Positions 15,555-23,666 of a stretch of DNA of 64,000 nucleotides are shown in pieces (the stretch's first letter is position 1; each line of letters starts with the position of its first letter). The position numbers and the translations under genes were made by a program. This stretch comes from Streptomyces spinoverrucosus (GTDB lineage Bacteria; Actinomycetota; Actinomycetes; Streptomycetales; Streptomycetaceae), in assembly GCF_006539505.1 (NCBI RefSeq), contig NZ_BJND01000007.1, positions 124,001-188,000 of the forward strand, written 5' to 3'. The notes under the pieces were generated by a model that worked only from the letters and a program-made list of their open reading frames with translations, was not told the DNA's origin and did no database searches.

Positions 15555-17339
15555 TCAGTCGCGGACCACCGGCAGCTGGAGCACCCCGGTGTCGCCGGGC
15601 GCGCTCACCACGGTCACCGGCTTGATCCCCCGGTTGCCGAAGTACGCCCCGTCACTCGCCGCGATCACGAACCGCAGCCGGTGCCCCTGCTCGTAGCGGT
15701 GCACGATCCCCGGCAGCGTCACGGTGAACGGCCTGCGCACATCCGGCACCCGGACCGGCGCGACGAGCCGGTGCGCCAGCGTCTGTGTGCCGTCGGGGGC
15801 GACGTCGTACAGCTTGGCGAACAGCACCAGCTTGTCGGCGGCGTCCCCAGAGCCCTGCGTCCGCGCGGCCTTCGGCGAGACGACCTTCAGCGTGGCCCGG
15901 GGCTCGCCCACGACGTCCACGGCCCGCGCGAGCGGCTCACTGGTCCAGCCCAGGTGGGTGCCCTTGGTGTCGTACGGCGCCGGGTCCGCCAGCCCCAGCG
16001 TTCCGGCCAGGGAACTCTCCGAATGGCTCGTGGGGAACAGCCAGTTGGTGTACGTCCGGCTGCCCCGCGCCACCTTCCTGCGGTTGTCGACGAGTTTGCC
16101 GTCGCCGGAGAGATACAGCTTCTGCCCGAGCGCGGGCAGCCGGTCGGCGGTGGCGTACCGGCTGCCGGGATCGCTGACCCAGTCCCGGTAGTAGGCGAAG
16201 GCGGGCCCGGTGTCGACGCCGGTCTGCTTGTGCAGATAGCGGTCGAACCAGGCCAGGATCCGCCTGCCGACGTAGCTGGTCTCCAGGTTGCCCGCGCCGA
16301 GGTTGAGCTCGCCGTCCGCCGGGTCGCTGGTGCCGCCGCTGTGCCCCCACGACTGCCAGATCATCTTCACCGGCGTGCCCTGGGACTTGAGCGTCTTGTA
16401 CGTCTTCGTCGCCTCGTTGAGATTGAACAGGCTGTCGGCCTGTCCCTGCACCAGCAGCGTCGGGGCCTGGACCCGGTGCAGATACGACACCGGGGAGACG
16501 CTGTGGGCGTAGTCGAGCAGCTCCTCGGTCCGGTCGGCCGGGTAGCGGCCGGAGTTGAGGGTGCGCACGGTGGCGCAGGCCTTGGTGACGAAGTGCAGGC
16601 AGGCCAGGGAGTTGATGCGGGACGGGTCGAGGCTCGGCTGGAGCAGCGGCTGGCTCTCGCCGATGAGGTAGAAGCCGTTGGTCCACTGCCACTTGAAGGC
16701 GCCCGGCACCCGGCCCGCGCCGACGGCGTTGTTCGGGTCGAGCGAGTACGCCAGGTCGTGCCAGGTGATCATCGGCACGAGCGCGTCGACGCGGTGGTCG
16801 ACGGACGCCGTGGCGAGCTGGATGGCCCCGCCGTAGGAGCCGCCGATCATCCCGACACGCGGGTCGCCCGGCCGGTCCAGGGTGACGAAGTCGGCGCTGG
16901 TCCCGTCGTCGGCGGCGCGTTTGCCCGCGAGGAAGTCCAGCAGCCGGGAGGCGGCGTGGCCGTCGATGGCCGGGTCGTCGAGCGAGATGAGACAGCCCGT
17001 GCGGCCGAAGCCGAGTCCGGAGTAGACGAGCCCGACATAGCCGCGCTGCGCGAAGTTCCTGCCGATGGCGTCGGTGGAGCCGTCGTTCTTGCTGCCGCCG
17101 AAGCCGTTGGTGGCGAGGACGGCGGGAGCGGGATGGGCGCTGTCCACGCCCGCGGGCCGGTAGAGGTCGGCGTCGATCGTGCAGGTGCGGCCGCCCGCCT
17201 GGACGGTGAACTTCAGGCCGGTGACGGTGTACTGGCCGGTCGCGGCGGTGGCGGGGGCGGTGAGGGCGAGGGGTGCGGTGAGCGCGGCGCCGAGAGCGGC
17301 GGCGAGGACGGCACGGGATCTGGGCACACGTCGGGACAC
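15555..17339 (-). CDS. Secreted CocE/NonD (Xaa-Pro dipeptidyl-peptidase-like, S15) hydrolase
   Basis: 594 residues. A Sec-type signal peptide (MSRRVPRSRAVLAAALGAAL, then a cleavage site after APATAA) leads into an alpha/beta hydrolase. The nucleophile is the Ser in GMIGGSYGGAIQL, the acid is likely the Asp in QGQADSLFNL, and the His lies in SWGHSGG. The last 170 residues form the beta-sandwich domain of the S15/CocE group (ending VVSAPGDTGVLQLPVV). Members cut X-Pro dipeptides or hydrolyse esters and acyl bonds. It is likely extracellular and stands next to a series of intracellular peptidase genes. A perfect 11-bp inverted repeat lies about 30 bp upstream of the start. Confidence 0.85.
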   Translation of the reverse strand: MSRRVPRSRAVLAAALGAALTAPLALTAPATAATGQYTVTGLKFTVQAGGRTCTIDADLYRPAGVDSAHPAPAVLATNGFGGSKNDGSTDAIGRNFAQRGYVGLVYSGLGFGRTGCLISLDDPAIDGHAASRLLDFLAGKRAADDGTSADFVTLDRPGDPRVGMIGGSYGGAIQLATASVDHRVDALVPMITWHDLAYSLDPNNAVGAGRVPGAFKWQWTNGFYLIGESQPLLQPSLDPSRINSLACLHFVTKACATVRTLNSGRYPADRTEELLDYAHSVSPVSYLHRVQAPTLLVQGQADSLFNLNEATKTYKTLKSQGTPVKMIWQSWGHSGGTSDPADGELNLGAGNLETSYVGRRILAWFDRYLHKQTGVDTGPAFAYYRDWVSDPGSRYATADRLPALGQKLYLSGDGKLVDNRRKVARGSRTYTNWLFPTSHSESSLAGTLGLADPAPYDTKGTHLGWTSEPLARAVDVVGEPRATLKVVSPKAARTQGSGDAADKLVLFAKLYDVAPDGTQTLAHRLVAPVRVPDVRRPFTVTLPGIVHRYEQGHRLRFVIAASDGAYFGNRGIKPVTVVSAPGDTGVLQLPVVRD

Positions 17340-17368
17340 AGGACCTCCACGCTGAGGACAACCCGGAT

Positions 17369-17392
17369 ACCGGCCAGTAAGTACTGGCCGGT
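17369..17392. promoter_or_regulatory. 24-bp inverted repeat upstream of the S15 gene (candidate operator)
   Basis: ACCGGCCAGTA and TACTGGCCGGT are perfect 11-bp arms separated by AG, 30 bp before the S15 hydrolase start. It has no T-run and lies where a repressor would block transcription or translation initiation. Confidence 0.5.
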
Positions 17393-17469
17393 TGTCATGC
17401 TGTGACCTGTGTCATGCGCGGTCAATCACTCCGAGGGAGGTTTCTTGACGGAGATTCAGTGCAACTCTC

Positions 17470-18393
17470 TCAGCGCAGGGCCGGAGCATCCAGCGTCAGC
17501 GTCCCCGCCTCCGCGTCCAGCTCCGCCCGCACCCCGAACGGAATCGTCAACGCCCCTTCGCAGTGCCCGAACCCGAACTCCTCCACCACCGGCACCCCGA
17601 GCCCGCCCAGCCGGTCGGCGAACACCCGGCGCAGCTTGTCGTACGAACCGCAGTCGAGCCACGAGCCGAGGGCGATCCCGGCGACCCCGTCGAGCCAAAC
17701 GGCGCGCAGCAGTTGGGTCAGGATCCGGTCGAGGCGGTACGCCTCCTCCCCCACGTCCTCAATCATCAGCAGCCCACCACGGGCCCCGCCGCGGGCGTAC
17801 GGCGTGCCGAGGTCGGCCGCGAGCAGGCTCACACAGCCCCCGAGCGTGACGCCCCGCGCCCGCCCGGGCACCAGCGCACCGCCACCGGAGGCGATCGTGC
17901 GGACCGTCTCCGGCGCGAACAGGGTGGCCTTCAGATGGTCCTGTGCCCGGGCGTTCTTGATGAAGTCGACACCGGCCGCCATCGGCCCGTGCAGGGTGAC
18001 CAGGCCGAGCCGGGTGGCGAAGGCCTCGTGCAGCGCGGTGATGTCGCTGAAGCCGACGAGCACCTTCGGCCCGGCCGCCCGCAGCGCGTCCCAGTCGAGC
18101 AGATCGACCATCCGCTGCGCCCCGTACCCGCCGCGGGCGCACAGCACGGCGGCCACGGACGGATCGCACCATGCGGCCTGGAAGTCGGCAGCCCGGTCGG
18201 CGTCCGTGCCCGCCAGGTAGTCGAACTCGCCGTGCCGGTCCAGCACATGGGGCGCCACCACCGGGTCGAGGTCCCAGCCGCGCAGCACGTCGAGCCCGGT
18301 CTGCAACCGCTCCTCGGGCACCGGCCCGCTCGGCGCGACGACGGCCACCCTGGCCCCGGGGGCCAGCCGGGGCGGTCGAACCAGCTCTTTCAC
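17470..18393 (-). CDS. S66 family LD-carboxypeptidase (LdcA/MccF-like)
   Basis: 307 residues. The nucleophile Ser lies in VGFSDITALH, the conserved CARGGYGAQRM comes before it, the Glu of the triad is likely in MIEDVGEEAYRLDR, and the His in GHCEGALTIPFG. S66 enzymes release the terminal D-alanine from the L,D-bond of murein tetrapeptides during cell wall recycling, or cleave peptide-nucleotide antibiotics (MccF type). No signal peptide, so it is cytoplasmic. The GTG start overlaps the S9 peptidase stop (GTGA). It is the last of four linked peptidase genes. Confidence 0.87.
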   Translation of the reverse strand: MKELVRPPRLAPGARVAVVAPSGPVPEERLQTGLDVLRGWDLDPVVAPHVLDRHGEFDYLAGTDADRAADFQAAWCDPSVAAVLCARGGYGAQRMVDLLDWDALRAAGPKVLVGFSDITALHEAFATRLGLVTLHGPMAAGVDFIKNARAQDHLKATLFAPETVRTIASGGGALVPGRARGVTLGGCVSLLAADLGTPYARGGARGGLLMIEDVGEEAYRLDRILTQLLRAVWLDGVAGIALGSWLDCGSYDKLRRVFADRLGGLGVPVVEEFGFGHCEGALTIPFGVRAELDAEAGTLTLDAPALR

Positions 18394-20354
18394 TTGGCCA
18401 GCTCCAACGTCGGGACACCGGGCGCATTGAGCCCGAACACCTGGGCGTACAGGGAGAGTTCCGCCTCCAGCGCGCGGATCATGGTGTCGGCCCGCCGGAA
18501 CCCGTGCCCCTCGCCCTCGAACGCGATGTACGCGTGCGGCACGCGCCGCCCCTCCATCCGTGCGAGGAACCGCTCGCACTGGGTGGGCGGACAGATCACG
18601 TCGTCCAGGCCCTGGAGCAGCAGGAAGGGCGCGGTGATCCGGTCGGCGTGCTCGGCGGGCGAGCGCTCCGCGTACCGGCCGGGCACCTCGGCGAGCGGTC
18701 CGACCAGGCTCTCCAGGTACTGCGACTCGAAGTCGTGGGTCTCGCCCGACGCCCAGCCGGTGAGGTCGAGGATCGGGTAGATGATCGTGCCGCAGGCGTA
18801 GACGTCGGTCATGGCGAGCGACGCGGCCGTGGTCCAGCCGCCCGCGCTGCCGCCGCGCACGGCGAGCCGGTCTCGGTCGGCGGTGCCCTCCTCGGCGAGG
18901 GCCAGCGCGACGGCCGCACAGTCCTCGACGTCGACGACGCCCCAGTGCTCGCGCAGCCGGTTCCGGTACTCCCGCCCGTAGCCGGTCGAGCCGCCGTAGT
19001 TGACCTCGGCGACCCCGATGCCGCGCGAGGTGAAGTAGGCGATCTGGAGGTCGAGGACGAGCGGGGCGCGGCCGGTCGGGCCGCCGTGCGCCCAGACGAC
19101 GTACGGCGGCAGCTCGGCGCCGGGCGGGGTGCAGCCGGGGTGGTGCGGCGGGTAGACGTGGGCGTGGATCTCGCGTCCGGCGGGTCCGGTGAAGGTGCGG
19201 ATCTGCGGTTCGGGGTAGTACGCCGGGTCCACCGCGTCGTCGTGCTCGGCGCCGATCACCCTCGCGCGGCCGGTACGGGCGTCCAGTTCGACCACCTCGT
19301 AGTCGCTGCGCGGGCTGGCCCCGACGGCCACGACCCGCTCGCCGTGCACGGCGAGGGCGGGCGCGAACTCGGTCCAGGGACCGGCCGCGTCGACGACCTC
19401 GCCGGTCTCGGGGTCGAGTATGCCGAGGGCGGTGGCACCCCGGCCGTGCACGACGGCGATGAGGCCGCTGTCCAGCGGCGCGAACCAGCGGGAGCCGATG
19501 CGCCACAGCGGCCCACCGAACTCCTCCTCGCGCGGGCACAGCGGCTCACCGTCGCGGTACAGGTTCCACCAGCCGGTGCGGTCGCTGACGTACAGCAGGG
19601 AGCCGTCGGCGGCGAACTCCGCCTGCGCGATGGCCTCCTCGGGGCCGCCGGCGACCGTGCGGGGCGCGGTGAGCGTGCCGTCGTCCGTCACCTCGGCGCG
19701 CACCAGTTCCGTACCGTCCCACGGCATCCGGGGATGGTCCCAGGCGAGCCACGCCGCGTGCCGCCCGTCGGGCGAGAGGCGGGGCCCGGTGACGAACCGG
19801 TGCCGGGCGCCGGTGAGTTCCCGCACGGCGTCCCGGTCCTCGGCGGCGGAGCCGTCCAGCGGTACGGCGGCCAGGACGCGCCGCAGGTCGGTGGGTCCCT
19901 CGCCGGTGAACTCCTCCAGCACGCACCACACTTCGCCGCGCTCCACCCGCAGCTGCGGATCCACCCACCGCAGCCCGCCGCCCACCGGCGACACGGGCGT
20001 CAGCGGACGCGGCTCGGCGCCCTCCTCGTACCGGTACAGCCGCTGGTCGGCGAAGTGCACGAACACCACGACCGGGCGCCCGTCGACGAGGGCACCGGCC
20101 CAGGGCTGTCCGCCGTACTCGATGACCCGGCTGCGCACGTTCCACGGCGCGGGCAGCACGGACTCCTCCCGGCCGTCGGCGTGCCGCCGCACCAGCGTGC
20201 GCCGGCCGCCCTCGGTGGGCCGTGGCTCGGTCCACCACGCCTCGTCGCCGACGAAGCCCACGAACTCCGGGTGCCCGTCGTGCGCGGCGGCGAGGGCCGC
20301 GTCGATGGGCGACGGCCAGGAACCGTACGGCAGGGTCTGCACGTTCTCCCCCAT
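18390..20354 (-). CDS. S9 family prolyl oligopeptidase-like peptidase
   Basis: 654 residues. A beta-propeller part (about 1-390) contains repeated W-x-x-D-style blades. The C-terminal alpha/beta hydrolase has the nucleophile Ser in RGGSAGGWTT, the Asp in LQGLDDVICPP and the His in EGHGFR. This is the dipeptidyl aminopeptidase/acylaminoacyl peptidase layout: the propeller limits access to short peptides. Cytoplasmic, no signal. It starts 4 bp after the M20 gene and overlaps the S66 gene, so all are likely one transcript. Confidence 0.87.
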   Translation of the reverse strand: MGENVQTLPYGSWPSPIDAALAAAHDGHPEFVGFVGDEAWWTEPRPTEGGRRTLVRRHADGREESVLPAPWNVRSRVIEYGGQPWAGALVDGRPVVVFVHFADQRLYRYEEGAEPRPLTPVSPVGGGLRWVDPQLRVERGEVWCVLEEFTGEGPTDLRRVLAAVPLDGSAAEDRDAVRELTGARHRFVTGPRLSPDGRHAAWLAWDHPRMPWDGTELVRAEVTDDGTLTAPRTVAGGPEEAIAQAEFAADGSLLYVSDRTGWWNLYRDGEPLCPREEEFGGPLWRIGSRWFAPLDSGLIAVVHGRGATALGILDPETGEVVDAAGPWTEFAPALAVHGERVVAVGASPRSDYEVVELDARTGRARVIGAEHDDAVDPAYYPEPQIRTFTGPAGREIHAHVYPPHHPGCTPPGAELPPYVVWAHGGPTGRAPLVLDLQIAYFTSRGIGVAEVNYGGSTGYGREYRNRLREHWGVVDVEDCAAVALALAEEGTADRDRLAVRGGSAGGWTTAASLAMTDVYACGTIIYPILDLTGWASGETHDFESQYLESLVGPLAEVPGRYAERSPAEHADRITAPFLLLQGLDDVICPPTQCERFLARMEGRRVPHAYIAFEGEGHGFRRADTMIRALEAELSLYAQVFGLNAPGVPTLELAK

Positions 20355-20358
20355 GTGG

Positions 20359-21663
20359 TCAGGCGTCCCGCAGGAAACGGTCGAGGACGCGGACGCCGAA
20401 GTGCAGCGCCTCGACGGGCACGCGCTCGTCGACGCCGTGGAAGAGGGCCTGGTAGTCGAGGCCCTCGGGCAGCTTCAGCGGCGCGAAGCCGTAGCCGGTG
20501 ATGCCGAGCCGTGAGAACTGCTTGGCGTCGGTGCCGCCGGACATGCAGTACGGCACGACGTGCCCCTCGGGCGCGAACGCCTCGACGGCGGCCCGCATCC
20601 TGGCGTACGTCGGCGAGTCCACCGGCGCCTGCAGCGCCACCTCGCGATGGTCGAACTCCCAGTCCACGTCCGGCCCGGTGAGCAGGTCGAGGGTGTCGCG
20701 GAACTCCTGCTCCCCGCCCGGCAGATAGCGCCCGTCGACGTACGCCACGGCCTCGCCCGGAATGACGTTGATCTTGTAACCGGCGTCCAGCATGGTCGGG
20801 TTGGCGCTGTTGCGGACGGTGGCCTCGACGAGCTTGGCGGCCGGGCCGAGCTTCTCCAGCAGCCGGTCGACGTCCGCGAGGTCGGTGTCGATGCCGTACA
20901 GCGCGGCGAGTTCGGTGAGCGCCGCCCGTACGGTCGGGGTGAGCCTCAGCGGCCACTCGTGCGCGCCGATCCGCGCGACGGCGGCGGCCAGCCGGGTCAC
21001 CGCGTTCTCGCGGTTGACCTTGGAGCCGTGCCCGGCCCGGCCGCGCGCGGTCAGCTTCAGCCAGCCCGTGCCGCGCTCACCGGCCGCGATCGGGTAGATC
21101 TCGCGGCCCGCACCGTCGTGGAAGGTGAACGCCCCGGACTCGCTGATGCCTTCGGTGCAGCCCTCGAACAGCGCGGCGTGCCGGTCGGCGAGGAAGCCGG
21201 AGCCGTCCTCGGCGCTGGCCTCCTCGTCGGCGGTGAACGCGATGACGAGGTCCCGCCGGGGCCGTACGCCCTCCCGGGCCCAGGACCGCACGACGGCGAG
21301 GATCATCGCGTCCATGTTCTTCATGTCGACCGCGCCCCGGCCCCAGACGACCCCGTCGCGGACCTCTCCGGAGAACGGGTGCACGCTCCAGTCGGCGGCC
21401 TCGGCGGGCACGACGTCGAGATGCCCGTGCACGAGCAGCGCGTCGGCGGCGGGGTCGGTGCCCTCGATACGGGCGACCACGTTGGTGCGGCCCTTGGTGC
21501 GCTCCAGGAGCGTGGGCTCAAGGCCCGCCTCGGCGAGCCGCTCCGCCGCGTACTCGGCGGCGGGCCGCTCCTGGCAGTCGCCGCCACCCCGGTTGGTGGT
21601 GTCGATGCGGATGAGATCGGAAGTGAACTCAACGACCTCGTCCAGCGCGCGCTGATCAGCCAT
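20359..21663 (-). CDS. M20 family metallohydrolase
   Basis: 434 residues with the M20/ArgE-type zinc sites: LVHGHLDVVP, GRGAVDMKNMDAM, TADEEASAEDGSG, and the late His in FHGVDERVPVEAL. A dimerisation lobe with the His of GRAGHGSKVNRENAV interrupts the catalytic domain, as in carboxypeptidase G2-like enzymes. It probably removes amino acids or acyl groups from peptides. The ATG at 21663 lies inside the end of the M55 gene (8-bp overlap), which points to translational coupling. Confidence 0.88.
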   Translation of the reverse strand: MADQRALDEVVEFTSDLIRIDTTNRGGGDCQERPAAEYAAERLAEAGLEPTLLERTKGRTNVVARIEGTDPAADALLVHGHLDVVPAEAADWSVHPFSGEVRDGVVWGRGAVDMKNMDAMILAVVRSWAREGVRPRRDLVIAFTADEEASAEDGSGFLADRHAALFEGCTEGISESGAFTFHDGAGREIYPIAAGERGTGWLKLTARGRAGHGSKVNRENAVTRLAAAVARIGAHEWPLRLTPTVRAALTELAALYGIDTDLADVDRLLEKLGPAAKLVEATVRNSANPTMLDAGYKINVIPGEAVAYVDGRYLPGGEQEFRDTLDLLTGPDVDWEFDHREVALQAPVDSPTYARMRAAVEAFAPEGHVVPYCMSGGTDAKQFSRLGITGYGFAPLKLPEGLDYQALFHGVDERVPVEALHFGVRVLDRFLRDA

Positions 21664-22489
21664 ACTGCTCCTCCACGGCGGCCGAGACGACAGTGGTGAC
21701 CGCCTTGAAGGTGCGGATCCCCTCGTACATGGTCGCGCAGGTGTACGCCACCTTCCGCTCCCCGGTCCGGTCGACGCCCGGCACCACGGTCGCCGCCATG
21801 GCCAGGTGCTCGGCGTCGAACTCGACGGCGACGGTGTGCGGGCCGGCGGCGACCGGCTCGTACCGCACCGCCAGCGAGGCCGCCTCCTTCGCGGCGGCCC
21901 GGATGTCGGCGGAGGTCCTGGCCGGCGTACGGCACACGGCCGCGTACCGCGACACATGGTCCTTGACGGCGACCTTCAGCGCCTCGGGCGCGTACCCGAG
22001 CGCGTCCTCGCAGGCGATGTCGTCGCCGGTCACCAGCACCACGGGCACCCCGTACTCGGCGACGACATGGGCGTTGAGCAGCCCCTCGCTGGCCCGTACG
22101 TCGTTCAGCCAGACGCCGGTGATGGAGTTGGCGAGGTAGGTGTGCGCGAGGACGCCCTCCGCGCCGGCGCCCGCGTGGTAGCCGACGAATGCGATCCCGT
22201 CCACGTCCCCGTGCTGCACGCCCTCGACCATCGACAGCGATTTGTGCCGCCCGGTGAGCATCTGCACCCGCTCGTCGAGCTCCTCCAGCAGCAGGTTGCG
22301 CATGGTCCAGTGCGCCTCGTTGACGAGGACCTCGTCGGCGCCGCCGTCGTAGAACCCGAGCGCGGCGGCGTTCACGTCCGAGGTGAACATCGACCGGCAG
22401 CGCTCCCACTGGGGTGTCCCGGGCAGTACGTCGGCCGGCCAGGTGACACCGGTGGCGCCCTCCATGTCGGCACTGATGAGGATCTTCAT
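21656..22489 (-). CDS. M55 family D-aminopeptidase (DppA-like)
   Basis: 277 residues beginning MKILISADMEGATGVTWPAD, where the Asp-x-Glu pair (SADMEG) starts the binuclear zinc site of DppA. The His in NEAHWTMRNLLLEELDERV and in FVGYHAGAGAEGVLAHTYL fit the other ligands. M55 enzymes remove N-terminal D-amino acids such as D-Ala from D-Ala-D-Ala or D-Ala-Gly-Gly. This first gene of the peptidase set gives the series a D-peptide flavour. Promoter region 22490-22786 precedes it. Length is close to the 274 residues of B. subtilis DppA. Confidence 0.9.
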   Translation of the reverse strand: MKILISADMEGATGVTWPADVLPGTPQWERCRSMFTSDVNAAALGFYDGGADEVLVNEAHWTMRNLLLEELDERVQMLTGRHKSLSMVEGVQHGDVDGIAFVGYHAGAGAEGVLAHTYLANSITGVWLNDVRASEGLLNAHVVAEYGVPVVLVTGDDIACEDALGYAPEALKVAVKDHVSRYAAVCRTPARTSADIRAAAKEAASLAVRYEPVAAGPHTVAVEFDAEHLAMAATVVPGVDRTGERKVAYTCATMYEGIRTFKAVTTVVSAAVEEQYG

Positions 22490-22786
22490 GGTGCGCCACG
22501 TTACGCGGAGATACTACGGCCGACCAGGATACGGGACACGCACCGGCCGCTCCGTCGGTGCCGGTCGCCGCGACCCCAGTCAGGCTCGCCCGCGTGGCCG
22601 CCCCCGTAACGGCGCGAGCAGGCCCGCAATGTCGTGATGCGGCGTAAGTGGGCGGGCGCGTCCCCGCCGGAGACGGGCCGCGTCAGCTACTCGACGCGGC
22701 CCACCCCGGGGTCGCGGCATCCGCCATGTCCGGCACGCCAGCGTACTGGCACACGCGCCCCAGCCCGCTGCCGTGCGGAGCCCGCG
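22490..22786. other. Intergenic region, no feature seen
   Basis: About 300 bp between the M55 gene start and the end of the methyltransferase gene on the same strand. I found no convincing open frame, hairpin with T-run or conserved element. It must hold the promoter of the peptidase series, but I could not pick out clear -35/-10 hexamers. Confidence 0.4.
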
Positions 22787-23512
22787 TCACCCGGTGCGGC
22801 CCGCCACCAGCCACTTCGACGGCAGCTCGATCGGGGTGCCGTCCGGACCGGACTCCGTGGTCGTCAGCGGCAGCTCGCCGCTCGCCAGCACGGTGAGGCC
22901 CGCCGCGGTCAGGAACTCGGGCACCGCGGCGTCGGCGACCTCGCCGGGCGCGATGCCGTGCCGGAAGACCGGGGCGAGCTTGGCGGGCGGGCCGTCCGGG
23001 CTCTGCGCCAGGCCGCGCAGGACGAGCCCGGCGGCCTCCGCGAGCTCGACGAGGAAGACCCGGCCGCGCTCGCCGACCAGTGTCGCGATCCCGTCCACCA
23101 GAGGCTGCCGGTCGGCGGGCTCGCACTGGTGCAGTACGCCGCGCATGTACACGTTGGCGTCGCCGAGCTGCGCGTGCAGGGCCTCCGTCTCGGTCTTGTC
23201 GGCGGCGTCCAGCACGCGGTACGTCGCCTGTCCCGCCGGGTCCGCCTGCTCGGCGTGCGCGAGCGCCGCCGCGGCCAGGTCGGCGCCGAGGACGCGCGGG
23301 AAGTGACCGGCGAGGAAACGGGTCTGGGTGCCGTTGCCGCAGCCCAGGTCGACCATGGGCAGCCCGGGGTCGGCCAGGTGCGGCTCGAACAGGGCGACAT
23401 GCCGTCCGGCGGTCAGCGCGGGCTCGGCGTCCCAGAACACGGAGCCCTGCTCGCCGGGCGCCTCGCGCCAGAACCCCTCCCAGGCCTCCCGGTACCGACT
23501 CGTCACGCTCAT
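22787..23512 (-). CDS. Class I SAM-dependent methyltransferase
   Basis: 241 residues. Motif I PMVDLGCGNGTQTRFL, the acidic end of beta2 in VLGADLAAAAL, and MRGVLHQCEPADRQPLVDGI further on support a Rossmann methyltransferase. The acceptor is not known. The ATG at 23512 has GGGGAG 6 nt upstream; the open frame extends to 23608 with no better start. It lies downstream of the SpoIIE-type gene on the same strand with 154 bp between, so probably has its own promoter. Confidence 0.8.
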   Translation of the reverse strand: MSVTSRYREAWEGFWREAPGEQGSVFWDAEPALTAGRHVALFEPHLADPGLPMVDLGCGNGTQTRFLAGHFPRVLGADLAAAALAHAEQADPAGQATYRVLDAADKTETEALHAQLGDANVYMRGVLHQCEPADRQPLVDGIATLVGERGRVFLVELAEAAGLVLRGLAQSPDGPPAKLAPVFRHGIAPGEVADAAVPEFLTAAGLTVLASGELPLTTTESGPDGTPIELPSKWLVAGRTG

Positions 23513-23666
23513 GGCCAACTCCCCAGGTCCGACGCCGTTCCCGCCACAGGTGACGGGCCAGTACGGTCTATCGCGTTCCGTGGCGCGGTCACAAGCAACA
23601 CGGCGCACACACCGCGCATTCCTTCACGGCTCGTTCGACCGGCGTACGCCGCCCCGGCCGGGCGAA

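Noticed and set aside
22490..22786. Small gene upstream of the D-aminopeptidase
   Set aside because: Open frames here are only continuations of shadow frames from the neighbouring methyltransferase, with no ribosome site or coding bias.
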